Source of the DNA: Bacilli bacterium
GTDB taxonomy: Bacteria > Bacillota_I > Bacilli_A > RFN20 > CAG-826
Direction: 5' to 3'
Length of the DNA stretch: 64,000 bases
Assembly (NCBI GenBank): GCA_024408655.1
Contig: JAKSUV010000001.1
Coordinates: 211,436-275,435 of the forward strand
This document shows, piece by piece, positions 63,635 through 64,000 of the stretch; position 1 is the stretch's first letter; every line of letters begins with the position of its first letter. Position numbers and translations under genes: made by a program. The notes under the pieces were generated by a model. It was not told where the DNA came from. It saw only the letters and a program-made list of their open reading frames with translations, and searched no databases.

Positions 63635-63696
63635 TTGCATTAAAATTAACTATGTTATATATTTATTAAGCACGTTTTAAACGTTTAAGACGTCTT
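63635..63696 (+). promoter_or_regulatory. tRNA operon promoter and palindromic leader
   Basis: TTGCAT (63635-63640), 17-bp spacer, TATATT (63658-63663). The transcript would start near 63670, at two adjacent palindromes: ACGTTTTAAACGT (63672-63684) and AAGACGTCTT (63687-63696), ending two bases before tRNA-Ile. Confidence 0.55.
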
Positions 63697-63698
63697 GT

Positions 63699-63775
<77 letters not shown>

Positions 63776-63784
63776 CATTAAAAC

Positions 63785-63860
63785 GGGCACATAGTTCAGC
63801 TGGGAGAACGTTTCCTTCACACGGAAGAGGTCACAGGTTCGAGCCCTGTTGCGCCCACCA
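63785..63860 (+). tRNA. tRNA-Val (CAC)
   Basis: 76 nt with encoded CCA. Anticodon stem TTTCC/GGAAG (one T-G) with loop TTCACAC (anticodon CAC), T arm ACAGG TTCGAGC CCTGT. The acceptor GGGCACA/TGCGCCC has an A-C mismatch at pair 5-68. Confidence 0.92.
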
Positions 63861-63863
63861 TGA

Positions 63864-63939
63864 GCCGACTTAGCTCAATTGGTAGAGCAACTGATTTGTA
63901 ATCAGTAGGTTGGCGGTTCGAGTCCGTTAGTCGGCACCA
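63864..63939 (+). tRNA. tRNA-Thr (TGT)
   Basis: 76 nt with encoded CCA. Acceptor GCCGACT/AGTCGGC perfect, anticodon stem ACTGA/TCAGT with loop TTTGTAA (anticodon TGT). It lies 3 bases after tRNA-Val. Confidence 0.96.
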
Positions 63940-63952
63940 GATTTCTGAAATT

Positions 63953-64000
63953 ACCCCCAAATATTGGACCAACAATTGGTACAATAATTGGGAGGTTTTT
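63953..64000 (+). terminator. Terminator of the tRNA-Ile/Val/Thr operon
   Basis: ACCCCCAAATATTG (63953-63966) pairs imperfectly with CAATAATTGGGAGGT (63982-63996), with an inner ACCAA/TTGGT stem, followed by T residues at the window edge. Confidence 0.75.

Overview
The window comes from a moderately AT-rich, low-GC Gram-positive-type bacterium, probably a fermentative anaerobe of the Bacilli/Mollicutes-related gut lineages. Evidence: a PolC-type replicative polymerase, MEP-pathway and undecaprenyl-diphosphate genes, a trimeric [FeFe] hydrogenase, many lipoproteins with InlB-type B repeats or BspA-type repeats, and no respiratory genes. TGA is a stop codon (ATGA overlaps at rseP/polC and between the two sugar-binding proteins), so the code is 11 and not the mycoplasma code. 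The taxonomic placement is inference.

Layout. 1-3.3 kb: tail of a ThiF/TcdA-like gene, fhs, a DUF951 gene and a convergent mgtE. 3.4-5.6 kb: B-repeat lipoprotein. 5.7-12.5 kb: Asp23 protein, fakA, an aminotransferase, an Ntn amide hydrolase, and a CstA transporter with an extra C-terminal GNAT-like domain. 12.5-15.7 kb: an AT-rich insert-like pair (nuclease-like protein plus a large repeat lipoprotein) behind a promoter whose 17-bp spacer contains ten consecutive G. 15.7-19.9 kb: hydCBA hydrogenase operon. 20-23.1 kb: carboxylesterase and an AAA/DUF4143 ATPase. 23.1-32 kb: uppS-cdsA-dxr-rseP-polC operon, ending at tRNA-Pro. 32.1-33.65 kb: a small island with a Fic-like protein, bounded by a near-copy of the tRNA-Pro 3' end. 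33.7-41.6 kb: PAP2 protein, lipoproteins, an amino-acid ABC transporter with an unusual fused binding/permease protein, and aldehyde dehydrogenase. 41.6-45.5 kb: tRNA-Gly, gltX-tRNA-Glu, a membrane protein and a peptidase-like hydrolase. 45.5-51.5 kb: membrane-anchored repeat protein, mnmG-rsmG, then parB/parA inverted with a parS-like site in the parA promoter. 51.5-61.3 kb: xylBA divergent from a CUT2 sugar ABC transporter. 61.3-64 kb: PlsX-like gene, lipoprotein, PAP2-type protein, and a tRNA-Ile/Val/Thr operon with terminator.

Two themes stand out. First, several genes have a good -10 box exactly 6 nt before the start codon and no Shine-Dalgarno sequence, implying leaderless mRNAs. Second, accessory genes carry switch-like or operator-like promoters: the G10 spacer and wide perfect inverted repeats around the island promoters. 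The core genes supply one-carbon units (fhs), isoprenoids and lipid carriers (dxr, uppS, cdsA), H2 disposal (hydCBA), and xylose or related sugar uptake with isomerisation and phosphorylation (CUT2 transporter plus xylAB).
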